Assembly (NCBI RefSeq): GCF_051020765.1
Contig: NW_027469225.1
Coordinates: forward strand, 186,001 to 250,000
Direction of reading: 5' to 3'
Origin: Lasioglossum baleicum
Taxonomy: Eukaryota > Arthropoda > Insecta > Hymenoptera > Halictidae
Length of the DNA: 64,000 nucleotides
Both the position numbers and the translations under genes were made by a program. The notes below the pieces were generated by a model that was not told where the DNA came from, made no database searches, and saw only the letters and a list, made by a program, of their open reading frames with translations. Shown here piece after piece: positions 48,001-63,000 of the stretch (within the stretch, counting starts at the first letter, position 1; the number at the start of each line of letters is the position of its first letter).

Positions 48001-51000
48001 CTCTCGCACGTGTTTTTGCTCGACTAGCCTGCGGGATGCATCCTCTCGCACGTGTTTTTGCTCGACTAGCCTTCGGGATGCATCCTCTCGCACGTGTTTT
48101 TGCTCGACTAGCCTTCGGGATGCATCCTCTCGCACGTGTTTTTGCTCGACTAGCCTGCGGGATACATCCTCTCGCACGTGTTTTTGCTCGACTAGCCTGC
48201 GGGATGCATCCTCTCGCACGTGTTTTTGCTCGACTAGCCTGCGGGATGCATCCTCTCGCACGTGTTTTTACTCGACTAGCCTGCGGGAAGCATCCTCTTG
48301 CACGTGTTTTTACTCGACTAGCCTGCGGGATGCATCCTCTCGCACGTGTTTTTACTCGACTAGCCTGCGGGATGCATCCTCTCGCACGTGTTTTTACTCG
48401 ACTAGCCTGCAGGATTCATCCTCTCGCACGTGTTTTTACTCGACTAGCCTGCGGGATGCATCCTCTCGCACGTGTTTTTGCTCGACTAGCCTGCGGGATG
48501 CATCCTCTCGCACGTGTTTTTACTCGACTAGCCTGCGGGATGCATCCTCTCGCACGTGTTTTTACTCGACTAGCCTGCGGAATGCATCCTCTCGCACGTG
48601 TTTTTGCTCGACTAGCCTGCGGGATGCATCCTCTCGCACGTGTTTTTGCTCGACTAGCCTGCGGGATGCATCCTCTCGCACGTGTTTTTGCTCGACTAGC
48701 CTGCGGGATGCATCCTCTCGCACGTGTTTTTACTCGACTAGCCTGCGGGAAGCATCCTCTTGCACGTGTTTTTACTCGACTAGCCTGCGGGATGCATCCT
48801 CTCGCACGTGTTTTTACTCGACTTGCCTGCGGGATGCATCCTGTCGCACGTGTTTGTACTCGACTAGCCATGGGCATCCCAAAAAACCTGCGCATGCGCA
48901 TCCCAAAAAACCTGCGCATGCGCATCCCACAAAACCTGCGCATGCGCATCCCACAAAACCTCGCACGTGTTTTTACTCGACTAGCCTGCGGGATGCATCC
49001 TCTCGCACGTGTTTTTACTCGACTAGCCTGCGGGATGCATCCTCTCGCACGTGTTTTTACTCGACTAGCCTGCGGGATGCATCCTCTCGCACGTGTTTTT
49101 ACTCGACTAGCCTGCGGGATGCATCCTCTCGCACGTGTTTTTACTCGACTAGCCTGCGGGATTCATCCTCTCGCACGTGTTTTTATTCGACTAGCCTGCG
49201 GTATGCATCCTCTCGCACCTGTTTTTGCTCGACTAGCCTGCGGGTTGCATCCTCTCGCACGTGTTTTTACTCGACTAGCCTGCGGGAAGCATCCTCTTGC
49301 ACGTGTTTTTACTCGAATAGCCTGCGGGATGCATCCTCTCGCACGTGTTTTTACTCGACTAGCCTGCGGGAAGCATCCTCTCGCACGTGTTTTTACTCGA
49401 CTAGCCTGCGGGAAGCATCCTCTCGCACGTGTTTTTACTCGACTAGTCTGCGGGATGCATCCTCTCGCACGTGTTTTTGCTCGACTAGCCTGCGGGATGC
49501 ATCCTCTCGCACGTGTTTTTGCTCGACTAGCCTTCGGGATGCATCCTCTCGCACGTGTTTTTGCTCGACTAGCCTGCGGGATGCATCCTCTCGCACGTGT
49601 TTTTGCTCGACTAGCCTTCGGGATGCATCCTCTCGCACGTGTTTTTGCTTGACTAGCCTGCGGGATGCATCCTCTCGCACGTGTTTTTGCTCGACTAGCC
49701 TGCGGGATGCATTCCCCCGCACGTGTTTTTGCTCGACTAGCCTGCGGGATGCATCCTCTCGCACGTGTTTTTACTCGACTAGCCTGCGGGATGCATCCTC
49801 TCGCACGTGTTTTTACTCGACTAGTCTGCGGGAAGCATCCTCTCGCACGTGTTTTTACTCGACTAGCCTGCGGGATGCATCCTCTCGCACGTGTTTTTAC
49901 TCGACTAGCCTGCGGGATGCATCCTCTCGCACGTGTTTTTACTCGACTAGCCTGCGGGATTCATCCTCTCGCACGTGTTTTTACTCGACTAGCCTGCGGG
50001 ATGCATCCTCTCGCACGTGTTTTTGCTCGACTAGCCTGCGGGATGCATCCTCTCGCACGTGTTTTTACTCGACTAGCCTGCGGGAAGCATCCTCTTGCAC
50101 GTGTTTTTACTCGACTAGCCTGCGGGATGCATCCTCCCGCACGTGTTTTTACTCGACTAGCCTGCGGGAAGCATCCTCTCGCACGTGTTTTTACTCGACT
50201 AGCCTGCGGGAAGCATCCTCTCGCACGTGTTTTTACTCGACTAGTCTGCGGGATGCATCCTCTCGCACGTGTTTTTGCTCGACTAGCCTGCGGGATGCAT
50301 CCTCCCGCACGTGTTTTTACTCGACTAGCCTGCGGGATACATCCTCTCGCACGTGTTTTTGCTCGACTAGCCTGCGGGATGCATCCTCTCGCACGTGTTT
50401 TTGCTCGACTAGCCTGCGGGATGCATCCTCTCGCACGTGTTTTTACTCGACTAGCCTGCGGGAAGCATCCTCTTGCACGTGTTTTTACTCGAGTAGCCTG
50501 CGGGATGCATCCTCTCGCACGTGTTTTTACTCGACTAGCCTGCGGGATGCATCCTCTCGCACGTGTTTTTACTCGACTAGCCTGCAGGATTCATCCTCTC
50601 GCACGTGTTTTTACTCGACTAGCCTGCGGGATGCATCCTCTCGCACGTGTTTTTGCTCGACTAGCCTGCGGGATGCATCCTCTCGCACGTGTTTTTACTC
50701 GACTAGCCTGCGGGATGCATCCTCTCGCACGTGTTTTTACTCGACTAGCCTGCGGAATGCATCCTCTCGCACGTGTTTTTGCTCGACTAGCCTGCGGGAT
50801 GCATCCTCTCGCACGTGTTTTTGCTCGACTAGCCTGCGGGATGCATCCTCTCGCACGTGTTTTTGCTCGACTAGCCTGCGGGATGCATCCTCTCGCACGT
50901 GTTTTTACTCGACTAGCCTGCGGGAAGCATCCTCTTGCACGTGTTTTTACTCGACTAGCCTGCGGGATGCATCCTCTCGCACGTGTTTTTACTCGACTTG

Positions 51001-54000
51001 CCTGCGGGATGCATCCTGTCGCACGTGTTTGTACTCGACTAGCCATGGGCATCCCAAAAAACCTGCGCATGCGCATCCCAAAAAACCTGCGCATGCGCAT
51101 CCCACAAAACCTGCGCATGCGCATCCCACAAAACCTTTCACGTGTTTTTACTCGACTAGCCTGCGGGATGCATCCTCTCGCACGTGTTTTTACTCGACTA
51201 GCCTGCGGGATGCATCCTCTCGCACGTGTTTTTACTCGACTAGCCTGCGGGATGCATCCTCTCGCACGTGTTTTTACTCGACTAGCCTGCGGGATGCATC
51301 CTCTCGCACGTGTTTTTACTCGACTAGCCTGCGGGATTCATCCTCTCGCACGTGTTTTTATTCGACTAGCCTGCGGTATGCATCCTCTCGCACCTGTTTT
51401 TGCTCGACTAGCCTGCGGGTTGCATCCTCTCGCACGTGTTTTTACTCGACTAGCCTGCGGGAAGCATCCTCTTGCACGTGTTTTTACTCGAATAGCCTGC
51501 GGGATGCATCCTCTCGCACGTGTTTTTACTCGACTAGCCTGCGGGAAGCATCCTCTCGCACGTGTTTTTACTCGACTAGCCTGCGGGAAGCATCCTCTCG
51601 CACGTGTTTTTACTCGACTAGTCTGCGGGATGCATCCTCTCGCACGTGTTTTTGCTCGACTAGCCTGCGGGATGCATCCTCTCGCACGTGTTTTTGCTCG
51701 ACTAGCCTTCGGGATGCATCCTCTCGCACGTGTTTTTGCTTGACTAGCCTGCGGGATGCATCCTCTCGCACGTGTTTTTGCTCGACTAGCCTGCGGGATG
51801 CATTCCCCCGCACGTGTTTTTGCTCGACTAGCCTGCGGGATGCATGCTCTCGCACGTGTTTTTGCTCGACTAGCCATGCGCATCCCAAAAAACCTGCGCA
51901 TGCGCATCCCAAAAAACCTGCGCATGCGCATCCCGAAAAACCTGCGCCTGCGCATCCCAAAAAACCTGCGCATGCGCATCCCACAAAACCTGCGCATGCG
52001 CATCCCACAAAACCTCGCACGTGTTTTTACTCGACTAGCCTGCGGGATGCATCCTCTCGCACGTGTTTTTACTCGACTAGCCTGCGGGATGCATCCTCTC
52101 GCACGTGTTTTTACTCGACTAGCCTGCGGGATGCATCCTCTCGCACGTGTTTTTACTCGACTAGCCTGCGGGAAGCATCCTCTCGCACGTGTTTTTACTC
52201 GACTAGCCTGCGGGATGCATCCTCTCGCACGTGTTTTTACTCGACTAGCCTGCGGGATGCATCCTCTCGCACGTGTTTTTACTCGACTAGCCTGCGGGAT
52301 TCATCCTCTCGCACGTGTTTTTACTCGACTAGCCTGCGGGATGCATCCTCTCGCACGTGTTTTTGCTCGACTAGCCTGCGGGATGCATCCTCTCGCACGT
52401 GTTTTTACTCGACTAGCCTGCGGGATGCATCCTCTCGCACGTGTTTTTGCTCGACTAGCCTGCGGGATGCATCCTCTCGCACGTGTTTTTGCTCGACTAG
52501 TCTGCGGGATGCATCCTCTCGCACGTGTTTTTGCTCGACTAGCCTGCGGGATGCATCCTCTCGCACGTGTTTTTGCTCGACTAGCCTTCGGGATGCATCC
52601 TCTCGCACGTGTTTTTGCTCGACTAGCCTTCGGGATGCATCCTCTCGCACGTGTTTTTGCTCGACTAGCCTGCGGGATACATCCTCTCGCACGTGTTTTT
52701 GCTCGACTAGCCTGCGGGATGCATCCTCTCGCACGTGTTTTTGCTCGACTAGCCTGCGGGATGCATCCTCTCGCACGTGTTTTTACTCGACTAGCCTGCG
52801 GGAAGCATCCTCTTGCACGTGTTTTTACTCGACTAGCCTGCGGGATGCATCCTCTCGCACGTGTTTTTACTCGACTAGCCTGCGGGATGCATCCTCTCGC
52901 ACGTGTTTTTACTCGACTAGCCTGCAGGATTCATCCTCTCGCACGTGTTTTTACTCGACTAGCCTGCGGGATGCACCCTCTCGCACGTGTTTTTGCTCGA
53001 CTAGCCTGCGGGATGCATCCTCTCGCACGTGTTTTTACTCGACTAGCCTGCGGGATGCATCCTCTCGCACGTGTTTTTACTCGACTAGCCTGCGGAATGC
53101 ATCCTCTCGCACGTGTTTTTGCTCGACTAGCCTGCGGGATGCATCCTCTCGCACGTGTTTTTGCTCGACTAGCCTGCGGGATGCATCCTCTCGCACGTGT
53201 TTTTGCTCGACTAGCCTGCGGGATGCATCCTCTCGCACGTGTTTTTACTCGACTAGCCTGCGGGAAGCATCCTCTTGCACGTGTTTTTACTCGACTAGCC
53301 TGCGGGATGCATCCTCTCGCACGTGTTTTTACTCGACTTGCCTGCGGGATGCATCCTGTCGCACGTGTTTGTACTCGACTAGCCATGGGCATCCCAAAAA
53401 ACCTGCGCATGCGCATCCCAAAAAACCTGCGCATGCGCATCCCACAAAACCTGCGCATGCGCATCCCACAAAACCTCGCACGTGTTTTTACTCGACTAGC
53501 CTGCGGGATGCATCCTCTCGCACGTGTTTTTACTCGACTAGCCTGCGGGATGCATCCTCTCGCACGTGTTTTTACTCGACTAGCCTGCGGGATGCATCCT
53601 CTCGCACGTGTTTTTACTCGACTAGCCTGCGGGATGCATCCTCTCGCACGTGTTTTTACTCGACTAGCCTGCGGGATTCATCCTCTCGCACGTGTTTTTA
53701 TTCGACTAGCCTGCGGTATGCATCCTCTCGCACCTGTTTTTGCTCGACTAGCCTGCGGGTTGCATCCTCTCGCACGTGTTTTTACTCGACTAGCCTGCGG
53801 GAAGCATCCTCTTGCACGTGTTTTTACTCGAATAGCCTGCGGGATGCATCCTCTCGCACGTGTTTTTACTCGACTAGCCTGCGGGAAGCATCCTCTCGCA
53901 CGTGTTTTTACTCGACTAGCCTGCGGGAAGCATCCTCTCGCACGTGTTTTTACTCGACTAGTCTGCGGGATGCATCCTCTCGCACGTGTTTTTGCTCGAC

Positions 54001-54070
54001 TAGCCTGCGGGATGCATCCTCTCGCACGTGTTTTTGCTCGACTAGCCTTCGGGATGCATCCTCTCGCACG
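45030..54070. repeat. Tandem higher-order duplication, period 4,515 bp
   Basis: Two copies of about 4,515 bp match from about 45035 and 49550. Repeating marks are the GGAAGCAT/CTCTTGCAC order, the ACTCGAGTAGCC monomer at about 45975 and 50490, the GCAGGATTCAT monomer at about 46073 and 50588, and the six-unit block at about 47360 and 51875. The first copy has two additional monomers (84 bp) near 49560-49650. A shorter related segment lies at 7330-9554 and another at 31725-33949. Confidence 0.85.
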
Positions 54071-57000
54071 TGTTTTTGCTTGACTAGCCTGCGGGATGCA
54101 TCCTCTCGCACGTGTTTTTGCTCGACTAGCCTGCGGGATGCATTCCCCCGCACGTGTTTTTGCTCGACTTTCCTGCGGGATGCATGCTCTCGCACGTGTT
54201 TTTGCTCGACTAGCCATGCGCATCCCAAAAAACCTGCGCATGCGCATCCCAAAAAACCTGCGCATGCGCATCCCGAAAAACCTGCGCCTGCGCATCCCAA
54301 AAAACCTGCGCATGCGCATCCCACAAAACCTGCGCATGCGCATCCCACAAAACCTCGCACGTGTTTTTACTCGACTAGCCTGCGGGATGCATCCTCTCGC
54401 ACGTGTTTTTACTCGACTAGCCTGCGGGATGCATCCTCTCGCACGTGTTGTTACTCGACTAGCCTGCGGGAAGCATCCTCTCGCACGTGTTTTTGCTCGA
54501 CTAGTCTGCGGGATGCATCCTCTCGCACGTGTTTTTGCTCGACTAGCCTGCGGGATGCATCCTCTCGCACGTGTTTTTGCTCGACTAGCCTTCGGGATGC
54601 ATCCTCTCGCACGTGTTTTTGCTCGACTAGCCTTCGGGATGCATCCTCTCGCACGTGTTTTTGCTCGACTAGCCTGCGGGATGCATCCTCTCGCACGTGT
54701 TTTTGCTCGACTAGCCTGCGGGATGCATCCTCTCGCACGTGTTTTTGCTCGACTAGCCTGCGGGATGCATCCTCTCGCACGTGTTTTTACTCGACTAGCC
54801 TGCGGGATGCATCCTCTTGCACGTGTTTTTGCTCGACTAGCCTGCGGGATGCATCCTCTCGCACGTGTTTTTGCTCGACTAGCCTGCGGGATGCACCCTC
54901 TCGCACGTGTTTTTACTCGACTAGCCTGCGGGATGCATCCTCTCGCACGTGTTTTTACTCGACTACCCTGCGGGATGCATCCTCTCGCACGTGTTTTTGC
55001 TCGACTAGCCATGCGCATCCCAAAAAACCTGCGCATGCGCATCCCACAAAACCTGCGCATGCGCATCCCACAAAACCTCGCACGTGTTTTTACTCGACTA
55101 GCCTGCGGGATGCATCCTCTCGCACGTGTTTTTACTCGACTAGCCTGCGGGATGCATCCTCTCGCACGTGTTTTTACTCGACTAGCCTGCAGGATGCATC
55201 CTCTCGCACGTGTTTTTACTCGACTAGCCTGCGGGATGCATCCTCTCGCACGTGTTTTTGCTCGACTAGCCTGCGGGATGCATCCTCTCGCACGTGTTTT
55301 TGCTCGACTAGCCATGCGCATCCCACAAAACCTCGCACGTGTTTGTGCTCGACTAGACTGCGGGATGCATCCTTTCGCACGTGTTTTTACTCGACTAACC
55401 TGCGGGATGCATCCTCTCGCACGTGTTTTTGCTCGACTAGCCTGCGGGATGCATCCTCTCGCACGTGTTTGTGCTCGACTAGCCTGCGGGATGCATCCTC
55501 TCGCACGTGTTTTTACTCGACTAGCCTGCGGGATGCATCCTCTCGCACGTGTTTTTGCTCGACTAGCTTGCGGGATGCACCCTCTCGCACGTGTTTTTGC
55601 TCGACTAGCCTGCGGGATGCATCCTCTCGCACGTGTTTTTACTCGACTAGCCTGCGGGATGCATCCTCTCGCACGTGTTTTTACTCGACTAGCCTGCATG
55701 ATGCATCCTCTCGCACGTGTTTTTGCTCGACTAGCCTGCGGGATGCATCCTCTCGCACGTGTTTTTGCTCGACCAGCCTGCGGGTTGCATCCTCTCGCAC
55801 GTGTTTTCGCTCGACTAGCCTGCGGGATGCATCCTCTCGCACGTGTTTTTACTCGACTAGCCTGCGGGATTCATCCTCTCGCACGTGTTCTTACTCGACT
55901 AGCCTGCGGGATGCATCCTCTCGCACGTGTTTTTGCTCGACTAGCCTGCGGGATGCATCCTCTTGCACGTGTTTTTACTCGACTAGCCTGCGGGATGCAT
56001 CCTCTCGCACGTGTTTTTACTCGACTAGCCTGCGTGATGCATCCTCTCGCACGAGTTTTTACTCGACTAGCCTGCAGGATGCATCCTCTCGCACGTGTTT
56101 TTACTCGACTAGCCTGCGGGATGCATCCTCTCGCACGTGTTTTTACTCGACTAGCCTGCGGGATGCATCCTCTCGCACGTGTTTTTGCTCGACTAGCCTG
56201 CGGGATGCATCCTCTCGCACGTGTTTTTACTCGACTACCCTGCGGGAAGCATCCTCTCGCACGTGTTTTTACTCGACTAGCCTGCGGGAAGCATCCTCTC
56301 GCACGTGTTTTTACTCGACTAGTCTGCGGGATGCATCCTCTCGCACGTGTTTTTGCTCGACTAGCCTGCGGGAAGCATCCTCTCGCACGTGTTTTTACTC
56401 GACTAGCCTGCGGGAAGCATCCTCTCGCACGTGTTTTTACTCGACTAGTCTGCGGGATGCATCCTCTCGCACGTGTTTTTGCTCGACTAGCCTGCGGGAT
56501 GCATCCTCTCGCACGTGTTTTTGCTCGACTAGCCTTCGGGATGCATCCTCTCGCACGTGTTTTTGCTTGACTAGCCTGCGGGATGCATCCTCTCGCACGT
56601 GTTTTTGCTCGACTAGCCTGCGGGATGCATTCCCCCGCACGTGTTTTTGCTCGACTAGCCTGCGGGATGCATGCTCTCGCACGTGTTTTTGCTCGACTAG
56701 CCATGCGCATCCCAAAAAACCTGCGCATGCGCATCCCAAAAAACCTGCGCATGCGCATCCCGAAAAACCTGCGCCTGCGCATCCCAAAAAACCTGCGCAT
56801 GCGCATCCCACAAAACCTGCGCATGCGCATCCCACAAAACCTCGCACGTGTTTTTACTCGACTAGCCTGCGGGATGCATCCTCTCGCACGTGTTTTTACT
56901 CGACTAGCCTGCGGGATGCATCCTCTCGCACGTGTTTTTACTCGACTAGCCTGCGGGAAGCATCCGCTCGCACGTGTTTTTACTCGACTAGCCTGCGGGA

Positions 57001-60000
57001 TGCATCCTCTCGCACGTGTTTTTACTCGACTAGCCTGCGGGATGCATCCTCTCGCACGTGTTTTTACTCGACTAGCCTGCGGGATTCATCCTCTCGCACG
57101 TGTTTTTACTCGACTAGCCTGCGGGATGCATCCTCTCGCACGTGTTTTTGCTCGACTAGCCTGCGGGATGCATCCTCTCGCACGTGTTTTTACTCGACTA
57201 GCCTGCGGGATGCATCCTCTCGCACGTGTTTTTGCTCGACTAGCCTGCGGGATGCATCCTCTCGCACGTGTTTTTGCTCGACTAGTCTGCGGGATGCATC
57301 CTCTCGCACGTGTTTTTGCTCGACTAGCCTGCGGGATGCATCCTCTCGCACGTGTTTTTGCTCGACTAGCCTTCGGGATGCATCCTCTCGCACGTGTTTT
57401 TGCTCGACTAGCCTTCGGGATGCATCCTCTCGCACGTGTTTTTGCTCGACTAGCCTGCGGGATGCATCCTCTCGCACGTGTTTTTGCTCGACTAGCCTGC
57501 GGGATGCATCCTCTCGCACGTGTTTTTGCTCGACTAGCCTGCGGGATGCACCCTCTCGCACGTGTTTTTACTCGACTAGCCTGCGGGATGCATCCTCTCG
57601 CACGTGTTTTTACTCGACTACCCTGCGGGATGCATCCTCTCGCACGTGTTTTTGCTCGACTAGCCATGCGCATCCCAAAAAACCTGCGCATGCGCATCCC
57701 ACAAAACCTGCGCATGCGCATCCCACAAAACCTCGCACGTGTTTTTACTCGACTAGCCTGCGGGATGCATCCTCTCGCACGTGTTTTTACTCGACTAGCC
57801 TGCGGGATGCATCCTCTCGCACGTGTTTTTACTCGACTAGCCTGCAGGATGCATCCTCTCGCACGTGTTTTTACTCGACTAGCCTGCGGGATGCATCCTC
57901 TCGCACGTGTTTTTGCTCGACTAGCCTGCGGGATGCATCCTCTCGCACGTGTTTTTGCTCGACTAGCCATGCGCATCCCACAAAACCTCGCACGTGTTTG
58001 TGCTCGACTAGACTGCGGGATGCATCCTTTCGCACGTGTTTTTACTCGACTAACCTGCGGGATGCATCCTCTCGCACGTGTTTTTGCTCGACTAGCCTGC
58101 GGGATGCATCCTCTCGCACGTGTTTGTGCTCGACTAGCCTGCGGGATGCATCCTCTCGCACGTGTTTTTACTCGACTAGCCTGCGGGATGCATCCTCTCG
58201 CACGTGTTTTTGCTCGACTAGCCTGCGGGATGCACCCTCTCGCACGTGTTTTTGCTCGACTAGCCTGCGGGATGCATCCTCTCGCACGTGTTTTTACTCG
58301 ACTACCCTGCGGGATGCATCCTCTCGCACGTGTTTTTGCTCGACTAGCCATGCGCATCCCAAAAAACCTGCGCATGCGCATCCCACAAAACCTGCGCATG
58401 CGCATCCCACAAAACCTCGCACGTGTTTTTACTCGACTAGCCTGCGGGATGCATCCTCTCGCACGTGTTTTTACTCGACTAGCCTGCGGGATGCATCCTC
58501 TCGCACGTGTTTTTACTCGACTAGCCTGCGGAATGCATCCTCTCGCACGTGTTTTTGCTCGACTAGCCTGCGGGATGCATCCTCTCGCACGTGTTTTTGC
58601 TCGACTAGCCTGCGGGATGCATCCTCTCGCACGTGTTTTTGCTCGACTAGCCTGCGGGATGCATCCTCTCGCACGTGTTTTTACTCGACTAGCCTGCGGG
58701 AAGCATCCTCTTGCACGTGTTTTTACTCGACTAGCCTGCGGGATGCATCCTCTCGCACGTGTTTTTACTCGACTTGCCTGCGGGATGCATCCTGTCGCAC
58801 GTGTTTGTACTCGACTAGCCATGGGCATCCCAAAAAACCTGCGCATGCGCATCCCAAAAAACCTGCGCATGCGCATCCCACAAAACCTGCGCATGCGCAT
58901 CCCACAAAACCTCGCACGTGTTTTTACTCGACTAGCCTGCGGGATGCATCCTCTCGCACGTGTTTTTACTCGACTAGCCTGCGGGATGCATCCTCTCGCA
59001 CGTGTTTTTACTCGACTAGCCTGCGGGATGCATCCTCTCGCACGTGTTTTTACTCGACTAGCCTGCGGGATGCATCCTCTCGCACGTGTTTTTACTCGAC
59101 TAGCCTGCGGGATTCATCCTCTCGCACGTGTTTTTATTCGACTAGCCTGCGGTATGCATCCTCTCGCACCTGTTTTTGCTCGACTAGCCTGCGGGTTGCA
59201 TCCTCTCGCACGTGTTTTTACTCGACTAGCCTGCGGGAAGCATCCTCTTGCACGTGTTTTTACTCGAATAGCCTGCGGGATGCATCCTCTCGCACGTGTT
59301 TTTACTCGACTAGCCTGCGGGAAGCATCCTCTCGCACGTGTTTTTACTCGACTAGCCTGCGGGAAGCATCCTCTCGCACGTGTTTTTACTCGACTAGTCT
59401 GCGGGATGCATCCTCTCGCACGTGTTTTTGCTCGACTAGCCTGCGGGATGCATCCTCTCGCACGTGTTTTTGCTCGACTAGCCTTCGGGATGCATCCTCT
59501 CGCACGTGTTTTTGCTTGACTAGCCTGCGGGATGCATCCTCTCGCACGTGTTTTTGCTCGACTAGCCTGCGGGATGCATTCCCCCGCACGTGTTTTTGCT
59601 CGACTTTCCTGCGGGATGCATGCTCTCGCACGTGTTTTTGCTCGACTAGCCATGCGCATCCCAAAAAACCTGCGCATGCGCATCCCAAAAAACCTGCGCA
59701 TGCGCATCCCGAAAAACCTGCGCCTGCGCATCCCAAAAAACCTGCGCATGCGCATCCCACAAAACCTGCGCATGCGCATCCCACAAAACCTCGCACGTGT
59801 TTTTACTCGACTAGCCTGCGGGATGCATCCTCTCGCACGTGTTTTTACTCGACTAGCCTGCGGGATGCATCCTCTCGCACGTGTTGTTACTCGACTAGCC
59901 TGCGGGAAGCATCCTCTCGCACGTGTTTTTGCTCGACTAGTCTGCGGGATGCATCCTCTCGCACGTGTTTTTGCTCGACTAGCCTGCGGGATGCATCCTC

Positions 60001-63000
60001 TCGCACGTGTTTTTGCTCGACTAGCCTTCGGGATGCATCCTCTCGCACGTGTTTTTGCTCGACTAGCCTTCGGGATGCATCCTCTCGCACGTGTTTTTGC
60101 TCGACTAGCCTGCGGGATGCATCCTCTCGCACGTGTTTTTGCTCGACTAGCCTGCGGGATGCATCCTCTCGCACGTGTTTTTGCTCGACTAGCCTGCGGG
60201 ATGCATCCTCTCGCACGTGTTTTTACTCGACTAGCCTGCGGGATGCATCCTCTTGCACGTGTTTTTGCTCGACTAGCCTGCGGGATGCATCCTCTCGCAC
60301 GTGTTTTTGCTCGACTAGCCTGCGGGATGCACCCTCTCGCACGTGTTTTTACTCGACTAGCCTGCGGGATGCATCCTCTCGCACGTGTTTTTACTCGACT
60401 ACCCTGCGGGATGCATCCTCTCGCACGTGTTTTTGCTCGACTAGCCATGCGCATCCCAAAAAACCTGCGCATGCGCATCCCACAAAACCTGCGCATGCGC
60501 ATCCCACAAAACCTCGCACGTGTTTTTACTCGACTAGCCTGCGGGATGCATCCTCTCGCACGTGTTTTTACTCGACTAGCCTGCGGGATGCATCCTCTCG
60601 CACGTGTTTTTACTCGACTAGCCTGCAGGATGCATCCTCTCGCACGTGTTTTTACTCGACTAGCCTGCGGGATGCATCCTCTCGCACGTGTTTTTGCTCG
60701 ACTAGCCTGCGGGATGCATCCTCTCGCACGTGTTTTTGCTCGACTAGCCATGCGCATCCCACAAAACCTCGCACGTGTTTGTGCTCGACTAGACTGCGGG
60801 ATGCATCCTTTCGCACGTGTTTTTACTCGACTAACCTGCGGGATGCATCCTCTCGCACGTGTTTTTGCTCGACTAGCCTGCGGGATGCATCCTCTCGCAC
60901 GTGTTTGTGCTCGACTAGCCTGCGGGATGCATCCTCTCGCACGTGTTTTTACTCGACTAGCCTGCGGGATGCATCCTCTCGCACGTGTTTTTGCTCGACT
61001 AGCTTGCGGGATGCACCCTCTCGCACGTGTTTTTGCTCGACTAGCCTGCGGGATGCATCCTCTCGCACGTGTTTTTACTCGACTAGCCTGCGGGATGCAT
61101 CCTCTCGCACGTGTTTTTACTCGACTAGCCTGCATGATGCATCCTCTCGCACGTGTTTTTGCTCGACTAGCCTGCGGGATGCATCCTCTCGCACGTGTTT
61201 TTGCTCGACCAGCCTGCGGGTTGCATCCTCTCGCACGTGTTTTCGCTCGACTAGCCTGCGGGATGCATCCTCTCGCACGTGTTTTTACTCGACTAGCCTG
61301 CGGGATTCATCCTCTCGCACGTGTTCTTACTCGACTAGCCTGCGGGATGCATCCTCTCGCACGTGTTTTTGCTCGACTAGCCTGCGGGATGCATCCTCTT
61401 GCACGTGTTTTTACTCGACTAGCCTGCGGGATGCATCCTCTCGCACGTGTTTTTACTCGACTAGCCTGCGTGATGCATCCTCTCGCACGAGTTTTTACTC
61501 GACTAGCCTGCAGGATGCATCCTCTCGCACGTGTTTTTACTCGACTAGCCTGCGGGATGCATCCTCTCGCACGTGTTTTTACTCGACTAGCCTGCGGGAT
61601 GCATCCTCTCGCACGTGTTTTTGCTCGACTAGCCTGCGGGATGCATCCTCTCGCACGTGTTTTTACTCGACTACCCTGCGGGAAGCATCCTCTCGCACGT
61701 GTTTTTACTCGACTAGCCTGCGGGAAGCATCCTCTCGCACGTGTTTTTACTCGACTAGTCTGCGGGATGCATCCTCTCGCACGTGTTTTTGCTCGACTAG
61801 CCTGCGGGAAGCATCCTCTCGCACGTGTTTTTACTCGACTAGCCTGCGGGAAGCATCCTCTCGCACGTGTTTTTACTCGACTAGTCTGCGGGATGCATCC
61901 TCTCGCACGTGTTTTTGCTCGACTAGCCTGCGGGATGCATCCTCTCGCACGTGTTTTTGCTCGACTAGCCTTCGGGATGCATCCTCTCGCACGTGTTTTT
62001 GCTTGACTAGCCTGCGGGATGCATCCTCTCGCACGTGTTTTTGCTCGACTAGCCTGCGGGATGCATTCCCCCGCACGTGTTTTTGCTCGACTAGCCTGCG
62101 GGATGCATGCTCTCGCACGTGTTTTTGCTCGACTAGCCATGCGCATCCCAAAAAACCTGCGCATGCGCATCCCAAAAAACCTGCGCATGCGCATCCCGAA
62201 AAACCTGCGCCTGCGCATCCCAAAAAACCTGCGCATGCGCATCCCACAAAACCTGCGCATGCGCATCCCACAAAACCTCGCACGTGTTTTTACTCGACTA
62301 GCCTGCGGGATGCATCCTCTCGCACGTGTTTTTACTCGACTAGCCTGCGGGATGCATCCTCTCGCACGTGTTTTTACTCGACTAGCCTGCGGGAAGCATC
62401 CGCTCGCACGTGTTTTTACTCGACTAGCCTGCGGGATGCATCCTCTCGCACGTGTTTTTACTCGACTAGCCTGCGGGATGCATCCTCTCGCACGTGTTTT
62501 TACTCGACTAGCCTGCGGGATTCATCCTCTCGCACGTGTTTTTACTCGACTAGCCTGCGGGATGCATCCTCTCGCACGTGTTTTTGCTCGACTAGCCTGC
62601 GGGATGCATCCTCTCGCACGTGTTTTTACTCGACTAGCCTGCGGGATGCATCCTCTCGCACGTGTTTTTGCTCGACTAGCCTGCGGGATGCATCCTCTCG
62701 CACGTGTTTTTGCTCGACTAGTCTGCGGGATGCATCCTCTCGCACGTGTTTTTGCTCGACTAGCCTGCGGGATGCATCCTCTCGCACGTGTTTTTGCTCG
62801 ACTAGCCTTCGGGATGCATCCTCTCGCACGTGTTTTTGCTCGACTAGCCTTCGGGATGCATCCTCTCGCACGTGTTTTTGCTCGACTAGCCTGCGGGATG
62901 CATCCTCTCGCACGTGTTTTTGCTCGACTAGCCTGCGGGATGCATCCTCTCGCACGTGTTTTTGCTCGACTAGCCTGCGGGATGCACCCTCTCGCACGTG